From: Desulfocapsa sp.
GTDB lineage: Bacteria; Desulfobacterota; Desulfobulbia; Desulfobulbales; Desulfocapsaceae
DNA length: 6,411 nucleotides
Assembly: GCA_029942265.1 (NCBI GenBank)
Contig: JAOZTO010000151.1
Location: 1-6,411, forward strand
Direction: 5' to 3'
Within the stretch, counting starts at the first letter, position 1. Every line of letters starts with the position of its first letter. Position numbers and translations under genes: made by a program. A model generated the notes under the pieces. The model ran no database searches and was not told the origin of the DNA. It saw only the letters and a list, made by a program, of their open reading frames with translations. Positions 1-5,888 of the stretch are shown here, piece by piece.

Positions 1-72
1 ATTCAACAAATTTAACTGAGCAATATAAATTTGTAGAAGACGCAAAAACAAAAGTCAGCACCCGGAAATAAT

Positions 73-279
73 TTGCAAGGCCATCCAACCGCCATCGCTC
101 TGGTTGCACATTGTGTTGGTGATAGCAAAAATGGTCTCACCATTAAAGAGTTGCAGGAGAGTACAGGTTTTCCGGCAAAGAAATTATACGGTATATTGCA
201 CCGCCTGAAACAACAGGGTAAGATAAAAAACTCTGCCTATGGTGTCTACAAAAAAACCTCGGTGAACAACCATGACTGA
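73..279 (+). CDS. Small winged-helix-like protein (68 aa), hypothetical
   Basis: This encodes a 68-residue protein of unknown function. Residues about 5-60 look like a compact winged helix: a first helix (TAIALVAHCVG), a second helix after GLTIKELQEST, a recognition-like helix (FPAKKLYGILHRLKQQGKI), then a short wing ending in YGVYKK. This resembles small DNA-binding-like proteins I associate with Desulfobacterota, which often carry a Lys/Ala-rich N-terminal tail; that is recalled knowledge, not a search. The start is uncertain. The frame has a stop at 34-36 and no ATG, so TTG at 73 is the best candidate, with only a weak GGA about 6 nt upstream. An N-terminal tail could be missing through a frameshift or an unusual start. 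The stop codon lies inside the right arm of the terminator hairpin. The gene converges with the minus-strand operon and is probably a separate unit. No target can be inferred. Confidence 0.6.
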   Translation: MQGHPTAIALVAHCVGDSKNGLTIKELQESTGFPAKKLYGILHRLKQQGKIKNSAYGVYKKTSVNNHD

Positions 280-289
280 GGTTTTCTGT
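250..289. terminator. Bidirectional intrinsic terminator between convergent genes
   Basis: The arms AAAACCTCGGT (253-263) and ACTGAGGTTTT (275-285) can form an 11-bp stem around an 11-nt loop. On the + strand one pair is G-U and the stem is followed by a short T-rich tail. Read on the - strand, the same stem has one A-C mismatch and is followed by seven U residues from the A-run at 250-256, which makes a good terminator for the tdh-kbl-phospholipase operon. The right arm overlaps the TGA of the small winged-helix gene (277-279), and the left arm lies inside its last codons. Confidence 0.7.
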
Positions 290-324
290 GTTTGCTAGGT
301 GTGTAAGTTATTTTTACTTGATGC

Positions 325-1224
325 CTAAATATTCAGTGAAAACTTAACATCTCCCATGGTTTTACCAATTTGACCAGTGTTCAGGTTGTTTCCGGATATT
401 GTGTCTTTACAGAGCTTCAAGCTAATTTTACCGCAATGATAATCAAAAGCGGATTCAATCATTTTTATGGACATTTCAATGCCCTGGTTCATTAGATCGT
501 CCATTGTAGTCTCTTGATCCTCCCCTGAAATAATATCTCTGTAACTGATATTATCCGGAATGCGACTCGGGTCGACCTTCAGGTTGGCATAAAATCCACC
601 AAGGTATTGTTTCTCAACAAGTCCAATTGCAGACAATATCCTGTGTGTTCTATATACATACGGCCTGCGGAATCTCTTGAACAAGATGATTTGACTTCTA
701 ATACAATCAGAAATGACCAGCTCGGGGGTATTCAGAATTGAAACGGCCAGCAGATCTGGAACGACTGTCAGTTTGATAATCTCGTCAAGATAAAATTCAT
801 TGTTAAACCGCTTATCAATTTCTGTTTCGTAATGCCAATGCAGGTATGAGCTTTTGGCTGCTTTCCTTTTGCTGTTTTGGGGCATATAGCCGGAGAAATA
901 GAGAATAATCGGATGAAAGACGATATCCATAGCACAATGGGTCAGAAAACCGCAGATAAAAGCCAGGTTTTTCTTGTCCCCGGTATGCCTTATTCGGTCA
1001 AGAACATCAAAAACCAGTCCGTTAGTAAGTGTCCCGTTCTTGCCATGAAGAGCACTAGAGATGTCTCTTGTCTTCTTGTCCCGGCTGTAGAAAAAAATAT
1101 CCGGAAAAACTGCACCCAGATAGTAATGGTCAATATTGCTACCAATAAGCTCTCTGAGTACGTCTGATTCTATCTGTTCTTTAACGACATCCGCGGCCCA
1201 AAGATGACTGTTTTCAGATGACAC
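325..1224 (-). CDS. Zinc-dependent phospholipase C-like family protein
   Basis: This 299-residue protein belongs to the zinc-dependent phospholipase C-like superfamily. Members such as Bacillus cereus PLC hydrolyse phospholipid head groups using three zinc ions. The metal-ligand pattern is visible in order: H7 (SHLWAAD), D42 (AVFPDIFFYSR), H60, H96 and D100 (THCAMD, the HxxxD pair), H104, then H131 and E135 (HWHYETE, the HxxxE pair). This follows the ligand order of B. cereus PLC closely. No signal peptide or membrane anchor is seen, unlike secreted PLC, so it is probably cytoplasmic or peripheral. The substrate is unknown. The start is GTG at 1224, 6 nt after the kbl stop. Its Shine-Dalgarno GGGGGAG (1234-1240) lies in the last kbl codons, so translation is probably coupled. 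It is the last gene of the threonine operon, and its role there is not evident. Family assignment is confident; enzymatic activity is inferred. Confidence 0.82.
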   Translation of the reverse strand: MSSENSHLWAADVVKEQIESDVLRELIGSNIDHYYLGAVFPDIFFYSRDKKTRDISSALHGKNGTLTNGLVFDVLDRIRHTGDKKNLAFICGFLTHCAMDIVFHPIILYFSGYMPQNSKRKAAKSSYLHWHYETEIDKRFNNEFYLDEIIKLTVVPDLLAVSILNTPELVISDCIRSQIILFKRFRRPYVYRTHRILSAIGLVEKQYLGGFYANLKVDPSRIPDNISYRDIISGEDQETTMDDLMNQGIEMSIKMIESAFDYHCGKISLKLCKDTISGNNLNTGQIGKTMGDVKFSLNI

Positions 1225-1230
1225 TATTTT

Positions 1231-2430
1231 TCACTCCCCCGCAGACAGTACATTTAACTTATGACCAACCTTTACAAAAGCTGAAACAGCATAATCCAGC
1301 TCTTCTGTAGTGAGAGCTGCTGATATCTGTACTCGAATCCGCGCCTTTTCCTTAGGTACGACCGGAAAGGAAAAGCCAACGACATAGATACCTATTGCAA
1401 GTAAATGTTCAGCCATCAATGCAGCCAGCTTGGCGTCTCCCAGCATGATAGGTACAATCGGATGATCTCCAGAGGTGATTTTGAAGCCGGCATTCTTCAT
1501 TTTTTCCTGAAAATATTTTGTGTTTAATGCAAGCTTATCTCTCAACTCGGTCGAGACGGATAATATTTCAATCGCCTTTAATACAGCAGCTGCAACTCCT
1601 GGTGCCAGAGTATTTGAAAACAGATATGGCCGGGAACGCTGACGTAAAATTTCTATAATCTCTTTGCGTCCACTTGTAAAGCCACCGGATGCACCGCCAA
1701 TGGCTTTACCAAAAGTAGAGGTAATAATATCGACCCTGTCTTCAACCCCATAATATTCATGGGTTCCCCTTCCCGTTTTGCCTATAAACCCGGTCGAATG
1801 CGAATCGTCGATCATTACAAGGGCATCGTATTTTTCTGCCAAGTCACATATCCCGCCCAGGTTGGCAATGATACCGTCCATAGAAAAAACACCATCACTT
1901 GCGATGAGACGAAACCGGGCATCAGCGGCTTCCTGGAGTTTGCGCTCCAGATCATCCATGTCGTTGTTTTTATATCGGTAACGACTGGCTTTGCAGAGTC
2001 GAATACCGTCAATAATACTTGCGTGATTCAGTTCATCAGAAATGATCGCATCCTCCGGACCAAGGAGAGATTCAAACAAACCACCGTTGGCATCAAAGCA
2101 TGACGAATACAAAATCGTATCTTCAGTACCAAGAAATTCAGAAACTTTACCCTCAAGTTCTTTGTGCAACTGCTGAGTACCGCAAATAAATCTTACAGAA
2201 GAAAGCCCATACCCCCAGCGTTCAAGACCTTCTTTGGACGCATCAACAAGTGCCTGTGTTCCTGCCAGCCCCAAATAATTATTTGCGCATAGATTGATAA
2301 CCTTGCTGCCATCGGCAAGACGAACTTCGCTACCCTGGCGGCTGACAATGATACGTTCATTCTTGAAAAGTCCGAGACTGCGGATCTGCTCCAGTTCTTT
2401 AGTCAGATGTTTTCCCATTTTACCATACAT
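1231..2430 (-). CDS. kbl: Glycine C-acetyltransferase (2-amino-3-ketobutyrate CoA ligase)
   Basis: Kbl is a PLP-dependent alpha-oxoamine synthase of the cytoplasm. It cleaves 2-amino-3-oxobutyrate with CoA to glycine and acetyl-CoA, the second step of threonine breakdown through Tdh. The 399 residues match the usual length (E. coli about 398). Visible hallmarks are the N-terminal substrate-site segment [12 protein letters not shown] (46-57), LNHASIIDG with H136, the PLP-ring-binding IDDSHSTGF (207-215), the Schiff-base lysine K242 in [14 protein letters not shown], and the [12 protein letters not shown] segment near residue 270. The related family members KbaA/BioF, HemA and serine palmitoyltransferase share this fold, but overall similarity and pairing with tdh point to Kbl. 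ATG at 2430 is preceded by AAGGAGT (2438-2444) at good spacing. It lies 45 nt after tdh and 6 nt before the phospholipase-like gene, all in one operon. No defect is seen. Confidence 0.96.
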   Translation of the reverse strand: MYGKMGKHLTKELEQIRSLGLFKNERIIVSRQGSEVRLADGSKVINLCANNYLGLAGTQALVDASKEGLERWGYGLSSVRFICGTQQLHKELEGKVSEFLGTEDTILYSSCFDANGGLFESLLGPEDAIISDELNHASIIDGIRLCKASRYRYKNNDMDDLERKLQEAADARFRLIASDGVFSMDGIIANLGGICDLAEKYDALVMIDDSHSTGFIGKTGRGTHEYYGVEDRVDIITSTFGKAIGGASGGFTSGRKEIIEILRQRSRPYLFSNTLAPGVAAAVLKAIEILSVSTELRDKLALNTKYFQEKMKNAGFKITSGDHPIVPIMLGDAKLAALMAEHLLAIGIYVVGFSFPVVPKEKARIRVQISAALTTEELDYAVSAFVKVGHKLNVLSAGE

Positions 2431-2475
2431 AATTATTACTCCTTCAAAATATTTAAAAACTCACATCGGTTCAGA

Positions 2476-3516
2476 TCAATTATCGATCCAGTTTAATATT
2501 ACTTTCCCGGATTGCCCTGTTCGCATCACTTCAAAACCTTTTTCATAATCTAAATAGTGGAAATTATGAGTAACAACAGGTGAAATATTTAACCCCGACT
2601 GAATCATGGCAGTCATTTTATACCAGGTTTCATACATTTCCCGACCGTAAATTCCTTTAATTGTAAGACCATTAAAAACAACAAGATCCCAATCGATAGC
2701 TGCACCCTGCTCCAAAATCCCCAAAAGAGCTATTTTTCCACCATGGCACATATTGGTCAACATCGAAAGGAAAGCATGCGAATTCCCGGAAATTTCCAGA
2801 CCAACATCAAAACCTTCCCGCATCCCCAGTTTCTTTTGAGCCTCTTCGATTTTTTCTGAACGAACATCCAGAGCCATTGTGGCCCCCATTTCCAAAGCCA
2901 GTTCCAAACGATATGGATTTATATCAGTGACCACGACATTCCGTGCACCTGCATGTCTGACAATGGCAGTAGCCATGCAACCAATCGGCCCAGCCCCGGT
3001 AATCAGAACATCCTCACCCAAAACATCAAAAGAAAGTGCAGTGTGAGTTGCATTACCAAGGGGGTCCGAACAAGCAAGAACATCCATGGAGATATCAGGA
3101 TCACAGAACCATACGTTGGTAACAGGGATAGAAAGATATTCGGCAAAAGCACCAGGCCGATTAACCCCAACACCGCTGGTTTTCATGCAGAGATGTCTTC
3201 GCCCTGCCAAGCAATTTCGGCATCGGCCACAAACAAGGTGCCCCTCGCCGGTAACCAGATCACCAGGTTTGAAATCACGAACATCCCTGCCAATTTTTTC
3301 CACAATTCCAACAAATTCATGCCCCACATGCATAGGAACAGGTATCGTCCGCTGCGCCCATTCATCCCAATTGTAAATATGAACATCCGTACCACAAATC
3401 GCTGTCTTGTGAATTCGAATTAAAACATCATTGCTTCCAACCTCGGGAATTGGAACATCTTCCAGCCATATACCAACTTCAGGTCTGGCCTTTACCAATG
3501 CCTTCATAGTTTTCAT
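2476..3516 (-). CDS. tdh: L-threonine 3-dehydrogenase
   Basis: Tdh is an NAD-dependent, zinc-containing medium-chain dehydrogenase. It oxidises L-threonine to 2-amino-3-oxobutyrate, which Kbl then cleaves. The 346 residues match the family (E. coli about 341). Catalytic zinc ligands C41 and H66-E67 lie in [15 protein letters not shown] and HVGHEFVG, with T43 and H46 as the expected proton-relay residues. The structural zinc lobe is C96, C99, C102 and C110. The Rossmann NAD-binding motif is GAGPIGCMA (174-182), followed by D198 in [14 protein letters not shown], the acidic residue expected for NAD rather than NADP preference. The HIYNWDEW segment distinguishes threonine dehydrogenase from sorbitol dehydrogenase and butanediol dehydrogenase relatives. 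ATG at 3516 overlaps the regulator's stop codon (ATGA). Its GGAG at 3524-3527 lies within the regulator, so translation is probably coupled. ATG at 3507 is a weaker alternative start. The gene looks intact. Confidence 0.96.
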   Translation of the reverse strand: MKTMKALVKARPEVGIWLEDVPIPEVGSNDVLIRIHKTAICGTDVHIYNWDEWAQRTIPVPMHVGHEFVGIVEKIGRDVRDFKPGDLVTGEGHLVCGRCRNCLAGRRHLCMKTSGVGVNRPGAFAEYLSIPVTNVWFCDPDISMDVLACSDPLGNATHTALSFDVLGEDVLITGAGPIGCMATAIVRHAGARNVVVTDINPYRLELALEMGATMALDVRSEKIEEAQKKLGMREGFDVGLEISGNSHAFLSMLTNMCHGGKIALLGILEQGAAIDWDLVVFNGLTIKGIYGREMYETWYKMTAMIQSGLNISPVVTHNFHYLDYEKGFEVMRTGQSGKVILNWIDN

Positions 3517-3998
3517 AACTTTTCTCCAATATTGTTGCTTTCCTGAAACTCAACCCATTTGTTAATCGCATCCAGAAAAATAAATGTTTCCGAAGATAAT
3601 ATCCTGCCAACCTTGTCCATATCCTCCACAAGAAATGATCTCAACTCTTCCCGTGAATTAAAAAATACTTCTATAAGAATATCATATCTCCCCGTCAGAT
3701 TTATGACCGATGTTACACCTTTAAGTTCTGAAATCTTCTTCATTATTATGGTATGATCCCTTCTTTCCAGCTTCATTCCAATCATTGCAGTAATACTGTT
3801 TTCGTAAAAAAATGGATTTATGGAAGCGGAAATTTTCAGGAAATTGTTTTCGATCATCCTAGTAATGCGAAGGCGAATGGTTCCATCAGACAGGTCTAGT
3901 TTCTTAGCGATGTTTTTATAGGAAACTCTGCCATTGATTTTTAGTTCGGATACTATTTTTTTATCGATAGCATCGGGTCTATATTTTTTTAGTTTCAT
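3513..3998 (-). CDS. Lrp/AsnC-family transcriptional regulator
   Basis: This 161-residue Lrp/AsnC (feast/famine) regulator would bind DNA as a dimer or octamer and sense a small molecule, usually an amino acid. Residues about 11-60 form the AsnC-type helix-turn-helix ([24 protein letters not shown], then recognition helix [16 protein letters not shown]). Residues about 70-145 form the effector-binding RAM domain, with the typical [11 protein letters not shown] at 103-113. I chose ATG at 3998 because GAGGAG lies 5 nt upstream (4004-4009). ATG at 4028 would add ten residues (MRLISYRGDW) that fit the family poorly, though a GGGG lies upstream of it as well. It heads the tdh-kbl operon and overlaps tdh by ATGA. 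From this placement I infer that it controls threonine catabolism and itself, perhaps in response to threonine or glycine. It may also act on the divergent transporter. Confidence 0.92.
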   Translation of the reverse strand: MKLKKYRPDAIDKKIVSELKINGRVSYKNIAKKLDLSDGTIRLRITRMIENNFLKISASINPFFYENSITAMIGMKLERRDHTIIMKKISELKGVTSVINLTGRYDILIEVFFNSREELRSFLVEDMDKVGRILSSETFIFLDAINKWVEFQESNNIGEKL

Positions 3999-4003
3999 CC
4001 AAT

Positions 4004-4009
4004 CTCCTC
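4004..4009 (-). promoter_or_regulatory. Ribosome binding site that sets the Lrp-type regulator start
   Basis: GAGGAG reads on the minus strand 5 nt before ATG at 3998. It lies inside the longer reading frame that begins at 4028, so it favours the shorter 161-residue protein. Confidence 0.65.
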
Positions 4010-4220
4010 GATAACTAATTAATCTCATATGTTATCCCCATGTGAAATTAATTAAATCCATGTTTCCATCAACTTCAAATCAGTCCTGTTAGCAAAACAC
4101 ACTATAAACACTATAAATCGGGAAATAGCACCTATATTTTTTCATATATCGATTTTTTCGAGACATATAAAGAGAAAAAAAGGAATTTTAACTGGTATTT
4201 TCAAAACAGATGGTATATGT

Positions 4221-4234
4221 TTTACACGTGTAAA
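4221..4234. promoter_or_regulatory. Perfect 14-bp palindrome, candidate operator
   Basis: TTTACACGTGTAAA is identical to its reverse complement and lies midway in the divergent control region, about 165 nt before the binding-protein start. Perfect, AT-flanked palindromes of this size with a CACGTG core are typical of dimeric repressor or activator sites. The protein that binds it is unknown. The core is not close to the consensus for Lrp that I know, so a regulator encoded elsewhere is possible. Confidence 0.4.
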
Positions 4235-4275
4235 TGAAGAGAACAATGCTTTTTCAACTATCCAAAACCAGTATA

Positions 4276-4292
4276 AACTGTTATAAACAGTT
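4276..4292. repeat. Inverted repeat AACTGTT-ATA-AACAGTT, candidate operator
   Basis: The 7-bp arms are exact reverse complements separated by ATA. The repeat overlaps one TATAAA box at 4282-4287 and abuts another at 4272-4277. If either box is a -10 element, a protein bound here would block or shape transcription of the binding-protein gene. It could equally be a transcript hairpin, though a 3-nt loop makes that less likely. Confidence 0.35.
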
Positions 4293-4325
4293 AAAAATAA
4301 AAGAATGTCTTTAAATAGTTACACG

Positions 4326-4342
4326 AAGGGGGCATGCCCCTT
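4326..4342 (+). other. GC-rich hairpin in the leader of the binding-protein gene
   Basis: AAGGGG (4326-4331) pairs with CCCCTT (4337-4342) around a GCATG loop. This is a 6-bp stem in otherwise AT-rich DNA, about 55 nt before the start codon. No T-run follows, so it is not an intrinsic terminator. It could stabilise the leader transcript or be a protein site, since its core GGGGCATGCCCC is a perfect DNA palindrome. Confidence 0.4.
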
Positions 4343-4397
4343 GAATGAGCACAACGGTTAGACTTAACCACAACCTCATAACAACAGGAGAAAAGCT

Positions 4398-5576
4398 ATG
4401 GAAAAAGATGACAAAAAGGTGGACGAAAAAGTTACTCCCTCTAAAGACCTTACCCGGCGTAAATTTATCAAACAGGGCGTAGCTGGCGCAGCAGTACTTG
4501 TAACTGCCAGTACTGGCCCTTGGTTTATTAAAAATGCACTATCGTCATCCGGGGAACTTAAACTATTCACATGGTCGGACTATGCTAAACCAGAAATCAT
4601 TGCAGCGTTTGAGAAATCCACAGGCATCAAAGTTAAGGTGACAAATTACGGTAGCAACCAGGAATGCATGAACAAATTACGTGCTGCCCGCGCTACAGGG
4701 TTTGATATAGCCCAACCTTCAATTACTGAAGTTCCTCTCCAAATGGATTTTGAACTTTACAGAGAAATCGATGAAACAAAGATCCCCAACTTGAAGAATA
4801 TGACAGAATCCTTCTATGAGAATTCTGCAAAATTGGGTGGTGTCGTTGGAGGCAAGCGAGTCAGTTTTCCTTACAACTGGGGAACTGAAGCGATGGCATG
4901 GAATACTGACGATTTAAGTTTTAAATATGGTCAGCTTTCCTATGGCAGCATGTGGGATCCTGAATTTGCGCAAAAAGTTACATGCCGACCACATTCTGTG
5001 TTTATCGGTGCTGGACTTTACCTGGACGCCATTGGCAAAGTACCATCAAACCGGATGTTCGACACTTACGAATCAGAAGAAAAAATGCGTAAGATTTATG
5101 ATGAAATCTTCAAATTTCTGGTTGAGAAAAAGAAAAACATCAAAATGTTTTGGAATAACGCCCAGGATCTCCAACTGGCTTTTCTCCAGAACAACTGCGT
5201 TATTGGTCAAACATGGGATGGCCCCATAATTACCCTGAAAAAACAAGGTAAACCTGTGTCTTATATGGCTCCAAAGGAAGGCGCAATGACCTGGGTAGAT
5301 TCTGTATGCATCGTTAAAAATGCAAAAAATATCGAGCAGGCGTATGCCTTTATGAACTGGGCTTTTACACCTGAAGCTGGTGCTGTTATGGCAAAAGCCA
5401 CCGGTTACAACAGTGTTGTTAACGGCGCTGCTGATCTTCTGGACGATGCTTCTAGAAAGGCTTTTGCCGAAGCCTATCCAGATGACGCCCTGGCCAACCT
5501 CTGGTGGTATGTTGCAGAACAACCATGGTTTGTTCCGGCACGTACAGAATACAGAGACAGATTCCAGGCTGCATAA
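4398..5576 (+). CDS. PotD/PotF-like ABC transporter solute-binding protein, Tat-exported
   Basis: This 392-residue periplasmic binding protein belongs to the spermidine/putrescine (PotD/PotF) family and would deliver substrate to an inner-membrane ABC importer. Residues 1-50 hold a twin-arginine (Tat) signal: TRRKFIK with R20-R21, then the moderately hydrophobic stretch GVAGAAVLVTASTG. There is no lipobox cysteine. The mature part begins near LKLFTWSDYAKPE, matching the family's NW(S/T)(D/E)Y opening (W59, D61, Y62). Further family landmarks are FDIAQPS (102-108), FPYNWGTEA (157-165), W273 in QTWDG, and PKEGAMTWVDS with E294, W299 and D301. The segment TCRPHSVF (195-202) aligns by eye with PotD TDDAREVF, so two acidic polyamine-contacting residues seem to be replaced by R197 and S200. 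The ligand is therefore uncertain. ATG at 4398 has AGGAG 7 nt upstream. An ABC ATPase gene follows after 312 nt. Confidence 0.9.
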   Translation: MEKDDKKVDEKVTPSKDLTRRKFIKQGVAGAAVLVTASTGPWFIKNALSSSGELKLFTWSDYAKPEIIAAFEKSTGIKVKVTNYGSNQECMNKLRAARATGFDIAQPSITEVPLQMDFELYREIDETKIPNLKNMTESFYENSAKLGGVVGGKRVSFPYNWGTEAMAWNTDDLSFKYGQLSYGSMWDPEFAQKVTCRPHSVFIGAGLYLDAIGKVPSNRMFDTYESEEKMRKIYDEIFKFLVEKKKNIKMFWNNAQDLQLAFLQNNCVIGQTWDGPIITLKKQGKPVSYMAPKEGAMTWVDSVCIVKNAKNIEQAYAFMNWAFTPEAGAVMAKATGYNSVVNGAADLLDDASRKAFAEAYPDDALANLWWYVAEQPWFVPARTEYRDRFQAA

Positions 5577-5606
5577 ACACCCACAGAAAATAACAGATAA
5601 TCATAA

Positions 5607-5640
5607 CCCGCCACTGATATTTACATTTATCGATGGCGGG
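5607..5640 (+). terminator. Hairpin after the binding-protein gene (partial terminator or 3'-end stabiliser)
   Basis: CCCGCCA (5607-5613) and TGGCGGG (5634-5640) form a perfect 7-bp stem. Inside it, GATA and TATC can extend the pairing past a C-A mismatch and a T-G wobble, leaving the loop TTTACATT. The tail is AAACTTTAAC with no real U-run, so full rho-independent termination is doubtful. In binding-protein-first ABC operons, such a hairpin commonly protects the upstream message and lowers expression of downstream genes. Confidence 0.55.
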
Positions 5641-5663
5641 AAACTTTAACAACGTTCAAATTC

Positions 5664-5700
5664 GCTACCACCCACAAAGGTGTATAAATGCCTTGGTAGT
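5664..5700 (+). other. Possible second hairpin in the transporter intergenic gap
   Basis: GCTACCA (5664-5670) can pair with TGGTAGT (5694-5700), including one G-U pair, and an inner AGG/CCT helix is possible. An alternative CACC/GGTG helix competes with the left arm. The element is weak and may be chance. Confidence 0.25.
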
Positions 5701-5877
5701 ACATGTAACCAATCCACATCCACACCTCAGAATAAATTTCTGATTTCGATGCCTACCGCCTACCGCCTATCTCTTGTCTTTTATTGCAGTATTTCTGGAA
5801 AGGGTGTCAAGGCAGTAGTTGCGAAGCTGGGTTTTACTCGTGAGCGGACAACGTTTTTAAGGTCTCACAAGAGTGTT

Positions 5878-5883
5878 AAGGAG
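5878..5883 (+). promoter_or_regulatory. Ribosome binding site of the ABC ATPase gene
   Basis: AAGGAG lies 5 nt before ATG at 5889. It fixes the start of the truncated ATPase frame and argues against starts further upstream. Confidence 0.75.
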
Positions 5884-5888
5884 AAGAT

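Larger units (their letters stand above)
4010..4385. promoter_or_regulatory. Divergent intergenic control region (regulator operon / transporter)
   Basis: This AT-rich stretch of about 375 nt contains no convincing gene on either strand. It must hold the promoters for the minus-strand tdh-kbl operon and for the plus-strand binding protein, but I cannot place either with confidence. It contains TATAAA boxes at 4103, 4112, 4272 and 4282. The last two could serve as -10 elements for the binding-protein gene, although I see no good -35 at the right spacing. Two inverted repeats and a leader hairpin, listed separately, lie at 4221-4234, 4276-4292 and 4326-4342. A weak small repeat, GGTTA-GACT-TAACC, lies at 4356-4369. 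Binding of the Lrp-type regulator here is a reasonable inference from its divergent position, but I cannot point to a specific site. Confidence 0.5.
5577..5888 (+). other. Gap of 312 nt between binding-protein and ATPase genes
   Basis: I see no convincing gene here. A 98-residue reading frame (5680-5976) lacks a ribosome binding site, has no family-like sequence and runs out of frame into the ATPase gene. The gap holds a strong GC-rich hairpin at 5607-5640, a second possible hairpin at 5664-5700, and a short tandem repeat, GCCTACC twice plus GCCTATC, at 5751-5771. A bulged stem GTGAG...CTCAC lies at about 5840-5867. The AAGGAG for the ATPase gene lies at the right end. No clear sigma-70 promoter is visible, so the ATPase may be transcribed by read-through from the binding-protein gene. 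Confidence 0.5.

Noticed and set aside
877..1167. 96-residue + strand reading frame inside the phospholipase-like gene
   Set aside because: The opposite strand carries conserved zinc-ligand motifs across the same stretch; this frame has no recognisable features.
1759..2103. 114-residue + strand reading frame opposite kbl
   Set aside because: It is antisense to the PLP-lysine and active-site region of kbl and has no domain-like sequence.
2953..3423. 156-residue reading frame on the + strand opposite tdh
   Set aside because: It lies entirely antisense to the well-supported tdh gene, shows no family resemblance and has no ribosome binding site.
3999..4028. Longer start for the Lrp-type regulator at ATG 4028
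   Set aside because: The ten added residues do not resemble the family's N-terminus, and a strong GAGGAG sits inside this extension directly before ATG 3998.
4211..4226. Possible sigma-54 promoter (TGGTAT-N5-TTACA)
   Set aside because: The -24 GG is present but the essential -12 GC is absent, so it does not meet the consensus.
5073..5522. 149-residue minus-strand reading frame opposite the binding protein
   Set aside because: It is a shadow of a gene with clear family motifs, with no promoter or ribosome binding site of its own.
5751..5771. GCCTACC tandem repeat as a CRISPR or VNTR element
   Set aside because: There are only three 7-nt units, the last imperfect, with no spacers. This is too short to support a repeat array and may be chance or slippage.
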